A stretch of DNA of 64,000 nt from Plantibacter sp050587525 (GCF_050587525.1 NZ_JBOBFT010000002.1:1-64000), one strand, 5' to 3'. Positions 35,429-43,979 are shown, numbered from the stretch's first letter. The notes: a model not told the origin generated them from the letters alone. A program made the numbers and translations.

Positions 35429-35770
35429 ATGGTCACCGACGACCCGACGCTCACCAACCCGCAGCTGTACCGGCTGCTGTGGGAGAACGAGTTCGTGCGC
35501 GTCCTCGAGTACCTGGACGATCCTGGCGCGAGATCGACACCGCACGACCATCCGAACAGCGTCATGGTCACCCTGTCCGGGTTCACACGCACGCTGCGCT
35601 CCTATGGGCGCGAGTTCGAGGTCGAACTGCCGGCCGGGCAGGCCGTCTGGCTTCCGGCCCAACGCCACAGCGGCGAGAACATCGGCGACACCCCCACGCA
35701 CACGATCTTCGTCGAGCTGAAGGGCGATGCAGCGGGCGAGCCGACGGGAGCGCTCGGCCCGCAGCGCTGA
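35429..35770 (+). CDS. cupin domain protein
   Basis: The 113-residue protein is one cupin beta-barrel. The metal-binding motif 1 is TPHDHPNSVMVTLSG (His-x-His with a later Thr/Ser in place of Glu), and motif 2 is LPAGQAVWLPAQRHSGENIG (His about 79). Small cupins of this type bind metal or small ligands; the role is unknown. The N-terminal LWENEFVRVLEYLDDPG resembles cytoplasmic cupins. Convergent with the ABC permease, separated by a strong terminator. Confidence 0.85.
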   Translation: MVTDDPTLTNPQLYRLLWENEFVRVLEYLDDPGARSTPHDHPNSVMVTLSGFTRTLRSYGREFEVELPAGQAVWLPAQRHSGENIGDTPTHTIFVELKGDAAGEPTGALGPQR

Positions 35771-35786
35771 GCCGCAGAACACGAGG

Positions 35787-35820
35787 AACGGGCGGCCGCG
35801 AAGGTTCGCGACCGCCCGTT
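35787..35820. terminator. bidirectional terminator between cupin and ABC genes
   Basis: AACGGGCGGCCGCGAA pairs with TTCGCGACCGCCCGTT (15 of 16) with a minimal loop. Confidence 0.85.
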
Positions 35821-35853
35821 GCCGGTATCCGATGCCGATGACGAAACAGCGGC

Positions 35854-36690
35854 TCAGCGCACCGACTTCCGCTCGTAGATCACCATCGACCAGACGTAGC
35901 CGGCGACCGAGATCACGACGCACCACACGAGGGCGAACACCGCATTCCAGCCGAGCGGGGTACCGACGAGCAGCCCGCGGATCGTCTCGATGAACGGCGT
36001 GAACGGCTGGACCTCGGCGAACCATTGCAGGCCGGCCGGCATCGAATCCGTCGGAACGAACCCGCTGCCGAGGAACGGGAGGAAGGTGAGGATGAGCGGC
36101 AGGTTGCTGGCGGTCTCGACCGACTTCGCCTGCATGCCCATCGCGACCCCGAGCCAGCTGATCGCGAACGCGATGAACGTGACGATGCCGATGACGCCGA
36201 GCCACTCCATCGGTCCAGCCGTCGGACGGAAGCCGATCAGGACACCGACGCCGAGCACGAGGGCGACGGCGATCAACCCCTGGATCGTGTTGCCGAGCAC
36301 GTGTCCGGCGAGGACCGATGCGCGCGAGATCGCCATGGTGCGGAAGCGGGCGGTGATGCCCTCCGTCATGTCCATCGAGACGGTCGTCGCCGTGCCGCCA
36401 GCGGTCCCGGCGATCGTGATCGCGAGGATGCCGGGCATGACGTACGCGACGTACGCCTGCAGGCCGCCCGCCGGATCGACCCCGGGAAGCCCCGCACCGA
36501 GTGTGCCGCCGAAGACGAACACGAACAACAGCAGGATGACGACCGGCCCGAGGATCGTGAAGACGGACAGCCCCGGGTAGCGGATCATGTGGAGCAGGTT
36601 GCGGCGCAGCATCGTGATCGCATCCGCGACGACGTGCGAGTGGCGGTCTGCGACGACCGTCGGCGCCTGGTGGACGAGCGTGGTGGTCAT
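35854..36690 (-). CDS. ABC-2 type transporter permease (DrrB-like)
   Basis: The 278-residue protein has six predicted spans and the ABC-2 family segment DSMPAGLQWFAEVQPFTPFI (around 205-224), typical of daunorubicin-type exporters. It pairs with the ATPase immediately upstream (4-bp overlap). Substrate is unknown; drug or lipid export is typical for the family. Last gene of the RHH-DUF4097-ABC operon. Confidence 0.88.
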   Translation of the reverse strand: MTTTLVHQAPTVVADRHSHVVADAITMLRRNLLHMIRYPGLSVFTILGPVVILLLFVFVFGGTLGAGLPGVDPAGGLQAYVAYVMPGILAITIAGTAGGTATTVSMDMTEGITARFRTMAISRASVLAGHVLGNTIQGLIAVALVLGVGVLIGFRPTAGPMEWLGVIGIVTFIAFAISWLGVAMGMQAKSVETASNLPLILTFLPFLGSGFVPTDSMPAGLQWFAEVQPFTPFIETIRGLLVGTPLGWNAVFALVWCVVISVAGYVWSMVIYERKSVR

Positions 36691-37661
36691 GATGCCGTTC
36701 CCTTCGAATCGATGCTGCTGTCGTCCCTGCCCGATGCACCCTGCTTGCCGGTGAGGGCGAAGAAGACGTCGTCGAGGTCGGGCGTGTGGATGCTGAGGTC
36801 GTCGACCTCGAGGTCGGCCGCGCCGAGGCGGTCGAGGACGGTCCGGAGCGAGCCGACACCGCCGTCACTCGGCACGGTGAGCGCGAGCCCGGCGTCGTCC
36901 CGAGCCGAATCGTCGAGGAGCCGCGATGCGCTCTCGAGCGTCGTCGCATCGGCGAACCGGAGCCGGATGTGACCGCCGGGCACGAGCCGCTTGAGCTCGT
37001 CCGGTGTTCCGTCGGCGACGATGCGGCCGCCGTCGAGCACCGCGATTCGATCCGCGAGCTCGTCCGCCTCCTCCAGATACTGCGTCGTGAGGAGCACGGT
37101 CGTGCCATCCGCGACGAGGCCGCGCACGATCTCCCACATCGTGTGCCGGCTGCGCGGATCGAGTCCCGTCGTCGGCTCGTCGAGGAAGATGACGCTCGGC
37201 GTCGAGACGAGGGTCATCGCCAGGTCAAGTCGGCGTTTCATGCCGCCGGAGTAGGTGGCGAGCGGTTTCCGGGCCGCCTCGACGAGATCGAACTGTTCGA
37301 GGAGTTCGGCCGTACGCCGCTTCGAACGCTTCGTACCGAGGTGGCGGAGGCGTCCCATCAGGAGGAGGTTCTCCTCTCCGCTCAGGAGGCCGTCGACCGC
37401 GGAGAACTGGCCGGTGAGCCCGATCTGGGCGCGCACGCCGTCCTGATCGCGGACGACGTCGTGACCGTTGACGGACGCCGTCCCCCCGTCCGGCCGGACG
37501 AGGGTGCTGAGGATGTGGACCGTCGTCGTCTTGCCGGCGCCGTTCGGGCCGAGCAGGGCGGTGACGGTGCCGGCGGGGACCGTGAGGTCGACACCGTCGA
37601 GGACGACCTTGTCGCCGTAGGACTTCCGGAGTCCCCGGACGTCGATCGCTTGCGTGTTCAT
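36687..37661 (-). CDS. ABC transporter ATP-binding protein (DrrA-like)
   Basis: The 324-residue ATPase has Walker A GPNGAGKT (38-45), signature YSGGMKRRL (137-145), Walker B FLDEPTTGLD (159-168) and a DrrA-type C-terminal domain after residue 225. It energises the permease encoded downstream. The start is ATG 37661. The frame stays open far upstream through an 18-bp repeat (reading QLQHHR units), which I reject as coding because a GGGA site precedes this ATG. Confidence 0.92.
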   Translation of the reverse strand: MNTQAIDVRGLRKSYGDKVVLDGVDLTVPAGTVTALLGPNGAGKTTTVHILSTLVRPDGGTASVNGHDVVRDQDGVRAQIGLTGQFSAVDGLLSGEENLLLMGRLRHLGTKRSKRRTAELLEQFDLVEAARKPLATYSGGMKRRLDLAMTLVSTPSVIFLDEPTTGLDPRSRHTMWEIVRGLVADGTTVLLTTQYLEEADELADRIAVLDGGRIVADGTPDELKRLVPGGHIRLRFADATTLESASRLLDDSARDDAGLALTVPSDGGVGSLRTVLDRLGAADLEVDDLSIHTPDLDDVFFALTGKQGASGRDDSSIDSKGTAS

Positions 37662-37682
37662 GGATCTCGTTCCCTTCTGAAT

Positions 37683-37764
37683 CTGTCTGTGGTGCTGAAG
37701 CTGTCTGTGATGCTGAAGCTGTCTGTGATGCTGAAGCTGTCTGTGGTGCTGAAGCTGTCTGTGC
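37683..37764. repeat. 18-bp tandem repeat, 4.5 units
   Basis: CTGTCTGTGRTGCTGAAG repeats four times plus ten bases. The unit length is a multiple of three, so all frames remain open through it. It lies between the DUF4097 and ATPase genes. Confidence 0.93.
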
Positions 37765-37809
37765 TGGTGATGCGAGCGATGTCGGTGCTGACCGTTCTGG
37801 CGCTCGGAG

Positions 37810-38655
37810 TCACCGGGCGCGAGCGACGGTGATGTCGCCGAACTGGGTGCGGGCGTGCACCGCGACGGTCTGTTCCGACGGTGCGGGCGCGCTGTCGCCG
37901 TCGAGCTGATTGCGGACATGGCCGTTCTTCGAGGACAGGTCGAGCCAGGCCGGCACGCCCTCGCGGACACCGATCGTCAGCTGCCCGAATCCGCTCTCGA
38001 CCTGCACGGACCCGCCAGAGACCTCGCGCAGCTGGATGCTGCCGTATGCCGTCTTGGCCGTGACCGAGGAGAGCGCCTTCGTGATCTCGAGATCGCCGTA
38101 GGAGAGCTTCGCTTCGAGCGCTCCTCCCATCTCGCCGATCTGGATGTTGCCGTGCGAGGCTTTCAAGATCGCGTCTCCCGTGACGGCGCCGATGCGGATC
38201 TGGCCCTGGCCGGCCGTGATGTCCGCGCCGCCGTCCGCGGTGCCGACGGTCGCATTGCCGTTCGAAGCCCGCAGCCACAGGTCGCCTGTGCCCTCGACAT
38301 CGACCGTGCCCGTGGAGCTCTTGATTCGGGTGGCACCGAGTCGCCCGAGGGCCCGAATGTTGCCCGCTGCGATCTCGGCGGTGAGTCGGGAACCGGCCGG
38401 GAGCTCGACCGTCACGTCGATCGACTCGGACGGTCCGAACCAGCTCACGCGGGGGCGAGGCCCCGTGATGGTGAGCCGCTGGCCGTCGAAGTCGACGCTC
38501 GTCTCCTCGGCGCCTCGGCGGTCGACGGCCTTCGACGGGTTCGTCGGCGACACGGTCACGACCGTCTCGGTGCGATCTCCGGCGATGACGTCGATCGCTC
38601 CTGCCGGCAAGTTGATGGCGAGGTCGATGGGGTTGGGGGTGCTGAATGCAGGCAT
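37810..38655 (-). CDS. DUF4097 (adhesin-like beta-helix) protein
   Basis: The 281-residue protein is built of short repeated strands with glycines, for example GQGQIRIGAVTGDAILKASH and GNIQIGEMGGALEAKLSYGD, the DUF4097 right-handed beta-helix pattern. There is no signal peptide. In actinobacteria such genes are regularly found between an RHH regulator and a DrrAB-type transporter, as here, and may modulate them. GGGAGG precedes the ATG. Confidence 0.85.
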   Translation of the reverse strand: MPAFSTPNPIDLAINLPAGAIDVIAGDRTETVVTVSPTNPSKAVDRRGAEETSVDFDGQRLTITGPRPRVSWFGPSESIDVTVELPAGSRLTAEIAAGNIRALGRLGATRIKSSTGTVDVEGTGDLWLRASNGNATVGTADGGADITAGQGQIRIGAVTGDAILKASHGNIQIGEMGGALEAKLSYGDLEITKALSSVTAKTAYGSIQLREVSGGSVQVESGFGQLTIGVREGVPAWLDLSSKNGHVRNQLDGDSAPAPSEQTVAVHARTQFGDITVARAR

Positions 38656-38741
38656 GCTGACGCCTCCCTTTCTGTGATGCTCTGGGCATGGGTGATCGGC
38701 CCCGCGGGTTCGCGGGGTTCAGTGATGCGGTGCGTCGGGGC

Positions 38742-39230
38742 TTATCGGGCCCAGCCGGCGAAGTTGTCACCGGTGCGCAGCGCGCGCTGCACAGATCGTC
38801 GTTGTTTGGGCTGGAGCGCGTCCGCGACCGCACGGACGAGCCAGGTGTTGACGGACAGGCCGTCTGCCGCGGCGGCTTCGTCCACCCGTGCCTTGAGCGC
38901 ATCGGGGAGGCGGAGCGTGGTGCGGGACGTGCTCACGTCGTCGAGGTCGACGGTCGTGGCGGAACGCTCATCGGTGTCGAGTTCGACGTTCGGTGCGGTG
39001 ACGACGAACTCGACCTCGCGTCCGCGGAGACGGACGTCGACGGCGCCTGGAGCGAGGTCGCGGGTGATCTCACCGGCGGCGGCCGACAGCGCATCGAGCA
39101 GGACGAGCCTGGTCGCGGCGTCGAGGCCTGCGGCGAGCCGTTCTGCGACGGCGCGAGTCTCCTCGGCGCCGTTCGCTGCGGTGTCCACCAGCTGGCGCTG
39201 GAGGTCTGTGACGTAGCTTCCGAGTTCCAT
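38742..39230 (-). CDS. HicB-like ribbon-helix-helix regulator
   Basis: The 162-residue protein ends in an RHH DNA-binding domain (TTLRLPDALKARVDEAAAAD, then GLSVNTWLVRAVADAL, about residues 105-145). The N-terminal part is a helical/beta segment (residues 1-95) seen in toxin-antitoxin HicB-like regulators next to DUF4097 genes. It is first in the operon with DUF4097 and the ABC exporter. A palindrome and phased operator words overlap its promoter, so autoregulation is likely. I use ATG 39230; a GTG two codons upstream is possible. Confidence 0.8.
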   Translation of the reverse strand: MELGSYVTDLQRQLVDTAANGAEETRAVAERLAAGLDAATRLVLLDALSAAAGEITRDLAPGAVDVRLRGREVEFVVTAPNVELDTDERSATTVDLDDVSTSRTTLRLPDALKARVDEAAAADGLSVNTWLVRAVADALQPKQRRSVQRALRTGDNFAGWAR

Positions 39231-39241
39231 GTGCACCAGCG

Positions 39242-39302
39242 TGACACCACCGTGGTGTCATGTCAAGCGTCGATGGTGTCATTTTTCAGAATTGTGGTGT
39301 CA
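39242..39302 (-). promoter_or_regulatory. phased operator array and promoter of the RHH operon
   Basis: TGGTGTCA occurs on the plus strand at 39253-39260, 39274-39281 and 39295-39302, exactly 21 bp apart. The first is also the right arm of a perfect palindrome, TGACACCAC-C-GTGGTGTCA (39242-39260). On the minus strand TTGACA (39266-39261) and CACGCT 17 bp further on flank the palindrome, and the ATG follows 7 nt later. This is a textbook layout for an autorepressing RHH protein. Confidence 0.8.
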
Positions 39303-39333
39303 CATCGAATCTGGCATCGATTCAATCGAACGT

Positions 39334-39387
39334 TTGGCGTTTTGCGAGAGGCAGGCTTAGACTCCTGAGATTCGAACGTTCATTCGA
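39334..39387 (+). promoter_or_regulatory. promoter with an SOS-box-like operator
   Basis: TTGGCG (39334-39339), an 18-bp spacer and TAGACT (39358-39363) place transcription start near 39370. TCGAAC-GTTC-ATTCGA (39372-39387) matches the actinobacterial LexA box TCGAAC-N4-GTTCGA with one mismatch and overlaps the start of transcription, where a repressor would act. Confidence 0.55.
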
Positions 39388-39401
39388 GAGAAGCGCACCC
39401 C

Positions 39402-39671
39402 ATGCCTCCCACCACGACCGACAATCTCGCCACCCTCTGGCACGCCAACACCGTCCCCGTCCGCATGGTCTGGCACGGCGAACGATGGCGGATCACCGAC
39501 ACCCCGACGGCCCTCAGCGGCGAACCCCTCTACGTCCCACCGATGATGACGCACCCCAGCTCCGGCTTCCGTGGCTGGCGGTTCCAAGCCAGCAACGAAC
39601 GCGGCGACTCCCGCATGTTCGACGTCCTGCGCGATGAAGGCGGCTGGATCGTCTCGCGTATGTACGAGTAG
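39402..39671 (+). CDS. small protein, possibly DUF6504-like, with SOS-like control
   Basis: The 89-residue protein contains VRMVWHGERWRITDTPTALS and WRFQASNERGDSRMFDVLRD. The Trp-Arg-Ile-Thr-Asp-Thr-Pro motif and the Ser-Arg-Met-Phe-Asp-Val motif recall the small DUF6504-type proteins that I associate with actinobacterial imuB-dnaE2 mutagenesis loci, but I am not certain of that assignment. Here it stands alone between the RHH operon and mscS. The ATG at 39402 follows GAGAAG. The adjacent SOS-like box supports a DNA-damage link. Confidence 0.6.
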   Translation: MPPTTTDNLATLWHANTVPVRMVWHGERWRITDTPTALSGEPLYVPPMMTHPSSGFRGWRFQASNERGDSRMFDVLRDEGGWIVSRMYE

Positions 39672-39702
39672 CCGCGCTCGGCCGGCCCACCTGCACGGGA
39701 GC

Positions 39703-39765
39703 AGGAGAACCGCGCGAGAGAAGGACCGATGTGCGCGATCGGTCCTTCTCTCGCGCGGTTCTCCT
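39703..39765. terminator. 28-bp perfect hairpin D2 between convergent genes
   Basis: AGGAGAACCGCGCGAGAGAA (39703 onward, 28 nt in all) is perfectly complementary to 39738-39765 with a 7-nt loop. It can terminate both the small gene and mscS. Its outer AGGAGAACCG is shared with element D1, so it may belong to a dispersed family. Confidence 0.85.
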
Positions 39766-39793
39766 CGTCTCGGGCGATTGCGGGTTCGCGCGC

Positions 39794-40615
39794 TCAGAGC
39801 GCGGGCGGCGGCGTGAGCGGAGGCGGAGGGACCGATGCCGCGACGGTCGCGCGCACCGAGGCGCCCTGCAGCGCATCGGCCACACTCGTCACGACCTCCG
39901 ACACCACGCCGACGTCCGCGAGCGGCGCATGCCACACCCGGAGCTCGAGCGTCGCGGCCCGTGGGGAGACCGACCGCACCAGCACATCCACGCCGTGACC
40001 GGTGATGACGCCCGGCGCCTGCCCTGCGGCGCGTGCGATCGTGCCCCGGAGGCTCAGGAGGTCGTCGACGCCCTGCACCCGCACCTCGAGCGAACTGCGT
40101 GTGGCCCCGCCCTCGGAGTGGTTCACCATCGGATTCTCGAGCACCGACACGTTCGGCAGATGGACCGTGCGCCCGTCGCGCGTGGTGACGACGACCGCAC
40201 GAGAGTTGAGCTCCTTCACCTGCCCCACGAAATCGAGCACCTCGATCCACTGGCCCACGTGGATCGAACGCCTCGACTGGATGATGACCGCGGCCCCGAA
40301 GTTCGTCGCGATGCCACGCACCGCCATGAATCCGACCGCCGCGACGATGATGACGGCAGCGAGGACCGGCTGGATGTTGGCGCCGAGAAGCGCGAGGACG
40401 ATGCCGACGGCCAGAAGGATGATCGCGTACTTCACGATGCGAGCGGTCAGGGAGATGAGCTCCGGGTGGAGGCCCGGAAGGCGCGTCCGGAGCGCGTTCA
40501 CGCCCTTCTTCGCGAAGTGGGCGACGATGAACGCCGCGATGAGGATCAGCACCGAGATGAGCGCGTTCGCCCAGGTGATGCTGCCCTCGGGGAAGATCGA
40601 CGGGAGGTCAGGCAT
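39794..40615 (-). CDS. mscS: small-conductance mechanosensitive channel (MscS family)
   Basis: The 273-residue protein has three N-terminal spans (about 16-36, 60-83 and 88-105), with the pore helix region AVIIVAAVGFMAVRGIATNF, then the MscS beta domain (GQWIEVLDFVGQVKELNSRA, RDGRTVHLPN) and a C-terminal Pro-rich tail. It relieves hypo-osmotic pressure. ATG 40615 is preferred; a GTG at 40633 directly abuts the stop of the upstream gene. It is co-oriented with a 67-residue gene and probably co-transcribed. Confidence 0.9.
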   Translation of the reverse strand: MPDLPSIFPEGSITWANALISVLILIAAFIVAHFAKKGVNALRTRLPGLHPELISLTARIVKYAIILLAVGIVLALLGANIQPVLAAVIIVAAVGFMAVRGIATNFGAAVIIQSRRSIHVGQWIEVLDFVGQVKELNSRAVVVTTRDGRTVHLPNVSVLENPMVNHSEGGATRSSLEVRVQGVDDLLSLRGTIARAAGQAPGVITGHGVDVLVRSVSPRAATLELRVWHAPLADVGVVSEVVTSVADALQGASVRATVAASVPPPPLTPPPAL

Positions 40616-40633
40616 CACGGAACCCGCTCTCAC

Positions 40634-40837
40634 TCATGGCTGGGTGCGGATCTCGGTGATGTCGATGCCGAGGTCCGCGAGCCGGGCGACGAGGCCGTGG
40701 AGTTCCGCCTGGTCGCGCACGGGTCCGGAGAGGACCGTCGTCGAAGGACCGAGCTGCACCGCTTCCAGCTCGGGGAAGGCCGCGCGGATCGTGTCGGAGA
40801 TCGCACACGGGATGCGGATCTCGTAGCGAGTCTCCAT
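40634..40837 (-). CDS. 67-residue conserved small protein
   Basis: The product starts METRYEIRIPCAISDTIRAA and ends DLGIDITEIRTQP, an alpha/beta ferredoxin-like pattern of strand-helix-strand-strand-helix-strand. No family is recognised. GAGGAG lies just before the ATG at 40837. Its stop touches the mscS gene, so the two are an operon. Confidence 0.65.
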   Translation of the reverse strand: METRYEIRIPCAISDTIRAAFPELEAVQLGPSTTVLSGPVRDQAELHGLVARLADLGIDITEIRTQP

Positions 40838-40950
40838 GCTCCTCCTCGGGTCGAGGCGGTCGCCCGTCGAACGGGGCCCGTCAGCCATCAGACTCGTCGA
40901 TGGCGGCGCACGGCGCATCCTCCGTTCCGGGCGAGAGCGGGTTGATCGGC

Positions 40951-41046
40951 CCGGTCACTGAGCGTGTCGAGTGGAGGCAACACCCTTCGACAGGCTCAGG
41001 GACTGGGAAGGCGACACCCTTCGACAGGCTCAGGGACCGGGACCGG
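40951..41046. repeat. REP-A cluster
   Basis: One CCGGTCACTGAGCGTGTCGA half is followed by two opposite copies of CTTCGACAGGCTCAGGGACY. They lie directly behind the stop of the LAL regulator and could end its transcript. Confidence 0.85.
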
Positions 41047-41047
41047 G

Positions 41048-43768
41048 TCAGAGGAGCCCCTGGGACATCGCTCGTTCGACCGCCTCGGCCCGCCCGGTGG
41101 CCCCGAGCTTCTGATAGATGGACCGCATGTGCGTCTTCACGGTGTTCGGGCTGAGATGCTGCTTGAGCGCGATGTCGCCGACGCTCTGATGCCTCGGCAG
41201 CTCACGGAGGATCTCCCGTTCCTTCGGGGTGAAGTCCGCCGTGTCCTGCTGCCGCCTCACGACATCGGCCGGCAGGATCCGACCGGCTGCGGCGATGATC
41301 GACTCCGCGAACGACTCGAGGACGCCGAGCCGCCCCAACCGTGGTTCGAGCAGCGCGACGCCGGTCCCCTGCAGGGCGATGAACGGGCGGCGCATCTCCA
41401 GACGCTCGGCAGCCTCGAGTGCGCGGAGGACCCGACCGTCGGCGATCGTGTCCCGCCCGTTCCGCTCCGCCCACGCAGCGAGCGTCAACCACGCGAACAC
41501 CGGTCCGGAACTGTGCCAGGCGCGCGATCCGCCTTCGAGGGCCGACAGCAGAACGGTCTCGGCATGCGTCTGTCGTCCGGCGGCGTTCGAGAGCAACGCG
41601 GACCCGGTGACCGCTTCGAGGCTGTCCCGGCCGAGGATCGCGGAGACGAGTTCCACGACGCCGACGGCACGGTGGCGGTCGTGGAGTCGCAGGGCGAGTT
41701 CCACGTACCGCTGGGAGCATGCGGCGACGGTCCGCGGGTGCTCGTGCCCACGGCTGTTCAGGAGGTTGTCGAGCTCGTCGAAGCGCTCGCGTGCCCCGAC
41801 GCCCGTGTCTCCGTCGAGCGCGACGAGCAGTCGCAGCGCCTCGGCCGGCACCCCGATGCCGGGGTCGATGTGCGCGCCGTCGCTCGCGAGGATGTCGTCG
41901 ACCTCCCTGAAGTCGAACGGGCGGCACCGGACGAACGCGGCCGCCGCGATCGCGAACTGGATGCGGCCGGACACGATGTCGCCGAGCGCCTCGGTCTGCG
42001 GGAGCACCGCCATCCGGTCCTGGTCGTCGATCGCCTCGGACCATCGACCGGTCCGCGCGGCCGCCGTTGCAGCCGCGTCGAGGAGCACGAGTTGCAGCCA
42101 GGTGCGATGCGATGCCGCGGCGGACGAGACGGCCGACCGCAAGGTCTCCAGCTCCGCCTCGTCGCCCGTGGCACGTTGGACGCGTGCGCGTGCGAGAGCG
42201 CAGAACAGGGCGACGTCGATCAGGAGCGCATCACAGCCGTTCGGGTCGCCCGCGGCCTCGGCGAGCCGCTCGTCCAGGGCCGTGAGCACCGTCACATCGA
42301 CGAAGGGGACGGAGACCGGCTCCGCCGTGTCATCGGCGGTGGCCGGCTCGTGGCCGGCACGGAGCGCTTCGTCCGCGGCGCGCATGATCGTGAGCGCCGT
42401 GTGCAGGACGCGGACGAGCGGGGGCGCCTCCTCGATGCGGACGCTCGCCGCGGCGAGGTGCAGGTCGGCGCGCTCCGGATCGGGGAGGTAGGGGGCGGAG
42501 TCGAGGACGGCGAGCACGTGCGTCGTCGTGCTCTGACGCCCGGAGATCTCCAAGCGGTCGAGGGCGTGCTGGACGAGCGCCCCTTTGCCCGCGAAGACGA
42601 GACCGACCCCTTCCGCGTCGACGACGTCGAGGAGGTCGTCGACGGAATCCGCGGCGAGCGCCAGCTCGAGCGCGAGGTCCGGACGCCCGCTCAGCCGATA
42701 CCAGTCGGCAGCATCGCGCGCGGCACGATGCATCGCTCCGAAGTCCCGTCGGCGCAGCTCCGCTCTGAGGTAGCCGTGGAGCGTCGCGTGGTAGCTGTAC
42801 TCGGCCGACCCCGTTCCCGTGTGGGAGACGAGCGCGGTCTGCTGTTCGAGCGAATCGAGGATGTCTCCGGCGTCCTCGCGACCGGTCAGATGGACGGCGA
42901 GCGGGACGGAGAGCGAGTCGACCACCGAGGTGACGAGGAGGAATCGTCGCCTGTCCTCATCGAGTTGGTCGAGCACCTCGTTGACGAGGTAGTCGCCGAT
43001 CGCTCGATGGTCGTCGAGGAACTGCTCCGGAAGCCGGGCTTCCCCGTCGAGGTTCTGCAGCCACCCGGCGAGCAGGGAGAGCGCGGCGGCCCAGCCCTCC
43101 GTGCGGCGGGTCATGAGATCGAGCTCGTCGTCGCTCAAGGTGATCGACCGCACCGCGAGGAACGCCGCCACCTCGTCACGGGTGAAGGCGAGGTCGGTGG
43201 AACGGAACTCGACGATGCCGGGGACGAGCGCGATCCTGGCGAGCGACGCCGGTGCATACCGTCCGGCCAGCACGATCCGCACGTGCGCAGGCCTCGCGCT
43301 GATGAATCTGGTGAGCCACTCGGCGTCTGCGCGACTGCCGCGGTGGTGGACGTCGTCGAGGAGGATCGTCGTCGGCCGACTGTCCGAGAGGAGCGGAGCG
43401 AGCGCCTCGACCGCGCTCGCGGGCGTCTCCGGGACGACACCGTCACCCCGTTCCGGGTCCGACGGAGGGCGGGAGTCGTCGACGGCGAGCCGATGCGACG
43501 CCGCGACGAGGGCGGGGAGCGATCGGGCCGTCGTCGTCGGACCGCCCAGTCCGACCCACACGATGATCTCTCCGTCGGCGCGGAGCTGTTCGGCCCATCC
43601 GGCGAGGAGCGTCGACTTCCCGGCGCCGGCCGCAGCCCACACCTCCGTGATCGCGGCGCGGTCCGTCGGCAGCTGCAAGCGCCGACGGTGCCGCACGAGG
43701 GAGGAGAGATTCGGCGGAGCGAGCACTCCCCGGTCCCCCGACGAGCTCGTTTCGATGGAATACAGCAC
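41048..43768 (-). CDS. large ATP-binding LuxR family regulator (MalT/LAL type)
   Basis: The 906-residue protein has an N-terminal AAA/STAND NTPase (Walker A AAGAGKST, 46-53; Walker B TTILLDDVHHRG near 155), long helical repeats in the middle, and a C-terminal LuxR helix-turn-helix (FTPKEREILRELPRHQSVGD, then SPNTVKTHMRSIYQKLGATG, about 845-895). LALs respond to a small-molecule inducer and activate adjacent operons. It starts at GTG 43768. The membrane/anion cluster that begins just upstream is the obvious candidate target, supported by shared CGGGTGA motifs. Confidence 0.92.
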   Translation of the reverse strand: MLYSIETSSSGDRGVLAPPNLSSLVRHRRRLQLPTDRAAITEVWAAAGAGKSTLLAGWAEQLRADGEIIVWVGLGGPTTTARSLPALVAASHRLAVDDSRPPSDPERGDGVVPETPASAVEALAPLLSDSRPTTILLDDVHHRGSRADAEWLTRFISARPAHVRIVLAGRYAPASLARIALVPGIVEFRSTDLAFTRDEVAAFLAVRSITLSDDELDLMTRRTEGWAAALSLLAGWLQNLDGEARLPEQFLDDHRAIGDYLVNEVLDQLDEDRRRFLLVTSVVDSLSVPLAVHLTGREDAGDILDSLEQQTALVSHTGTGSAEYSYHATLHGYLRAELRRRDFGAMHRAARDAADWYRLSGRPDLALELALAADSVDDLLDVVDAEGVGLVFAGKGALVQHALDRLEISGRQSTTTHVLAVLDSAPYLPDPERADLHLAAASVRIEEAPPLVRVLHTALTIMRAADEALRAGHEPATADDTAEPVSVPFVDVTVLTALDERLAEAAGDPNGCDALLIDVALFCALARARVQRATGDEAELETLRSAVSSAAASHRTWLQLVLLDAAATAAARTGRWSEAIDDQDRMAVLPQTEALGDIVSGRIQFAIAAAAFVRCRPFDFREVDDILASDGAHIDPGIGVPAEALRLLVALDGDTGVGARERFDELDNLLNSRGHEHPRTVAACSQRYVELALRLHDRHRAVGVVELVSAILGRDSLEAVTGSALLSNAAGRQTHAETVLLSALEGGSRAWHSSGPVFAWLTLAAWAERNGRDTIADGRVLRALEAAERLEMRRPFIALQGTGVALLEPRLGRLGVLESFAESIIAAAGRILPADVVRRQQDTADFTPKEREILRELPRHQSVGDIALKQHLSPNTVKTHMRSIYQKLGATGRAEAVERAMSQGLL

Positions 43769-43889
43769 AGCGACCCGCCTCTCACTGAGCGTGTCGGGTC
43801 ACGTCCCCACGACGGGATGTGCGCGCTAGGGCCGATGCTAGTGAGTTCGCAGCCTGAGCAACAGAGGGACTACACCTGTTGGACAACGA

Positions 43890-43914
43890 CTCACCCGAAA
43901 CGGGTGAGACGTCG
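43890..43914. promoter_or_regulatory. CGGGTGAG motif with palindrome upstream of the LAL gene
   Basis: CTCACCCG-AAA-CGGGTGAG is a perfect inverted repeat, continuing as ACGTCG. The right half CGGGTGAG-R-CGTCG recurs at 44896-44909 in front of the GAP/SulP genes. Confidence 0.55.
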
Positions 43915-43979
43915 CCACCGCGATGTCGGCCGTTCCCCCGAGTTCCGCCAGGGTGCGACGCAGCGCGCCGCGAAGCCGC

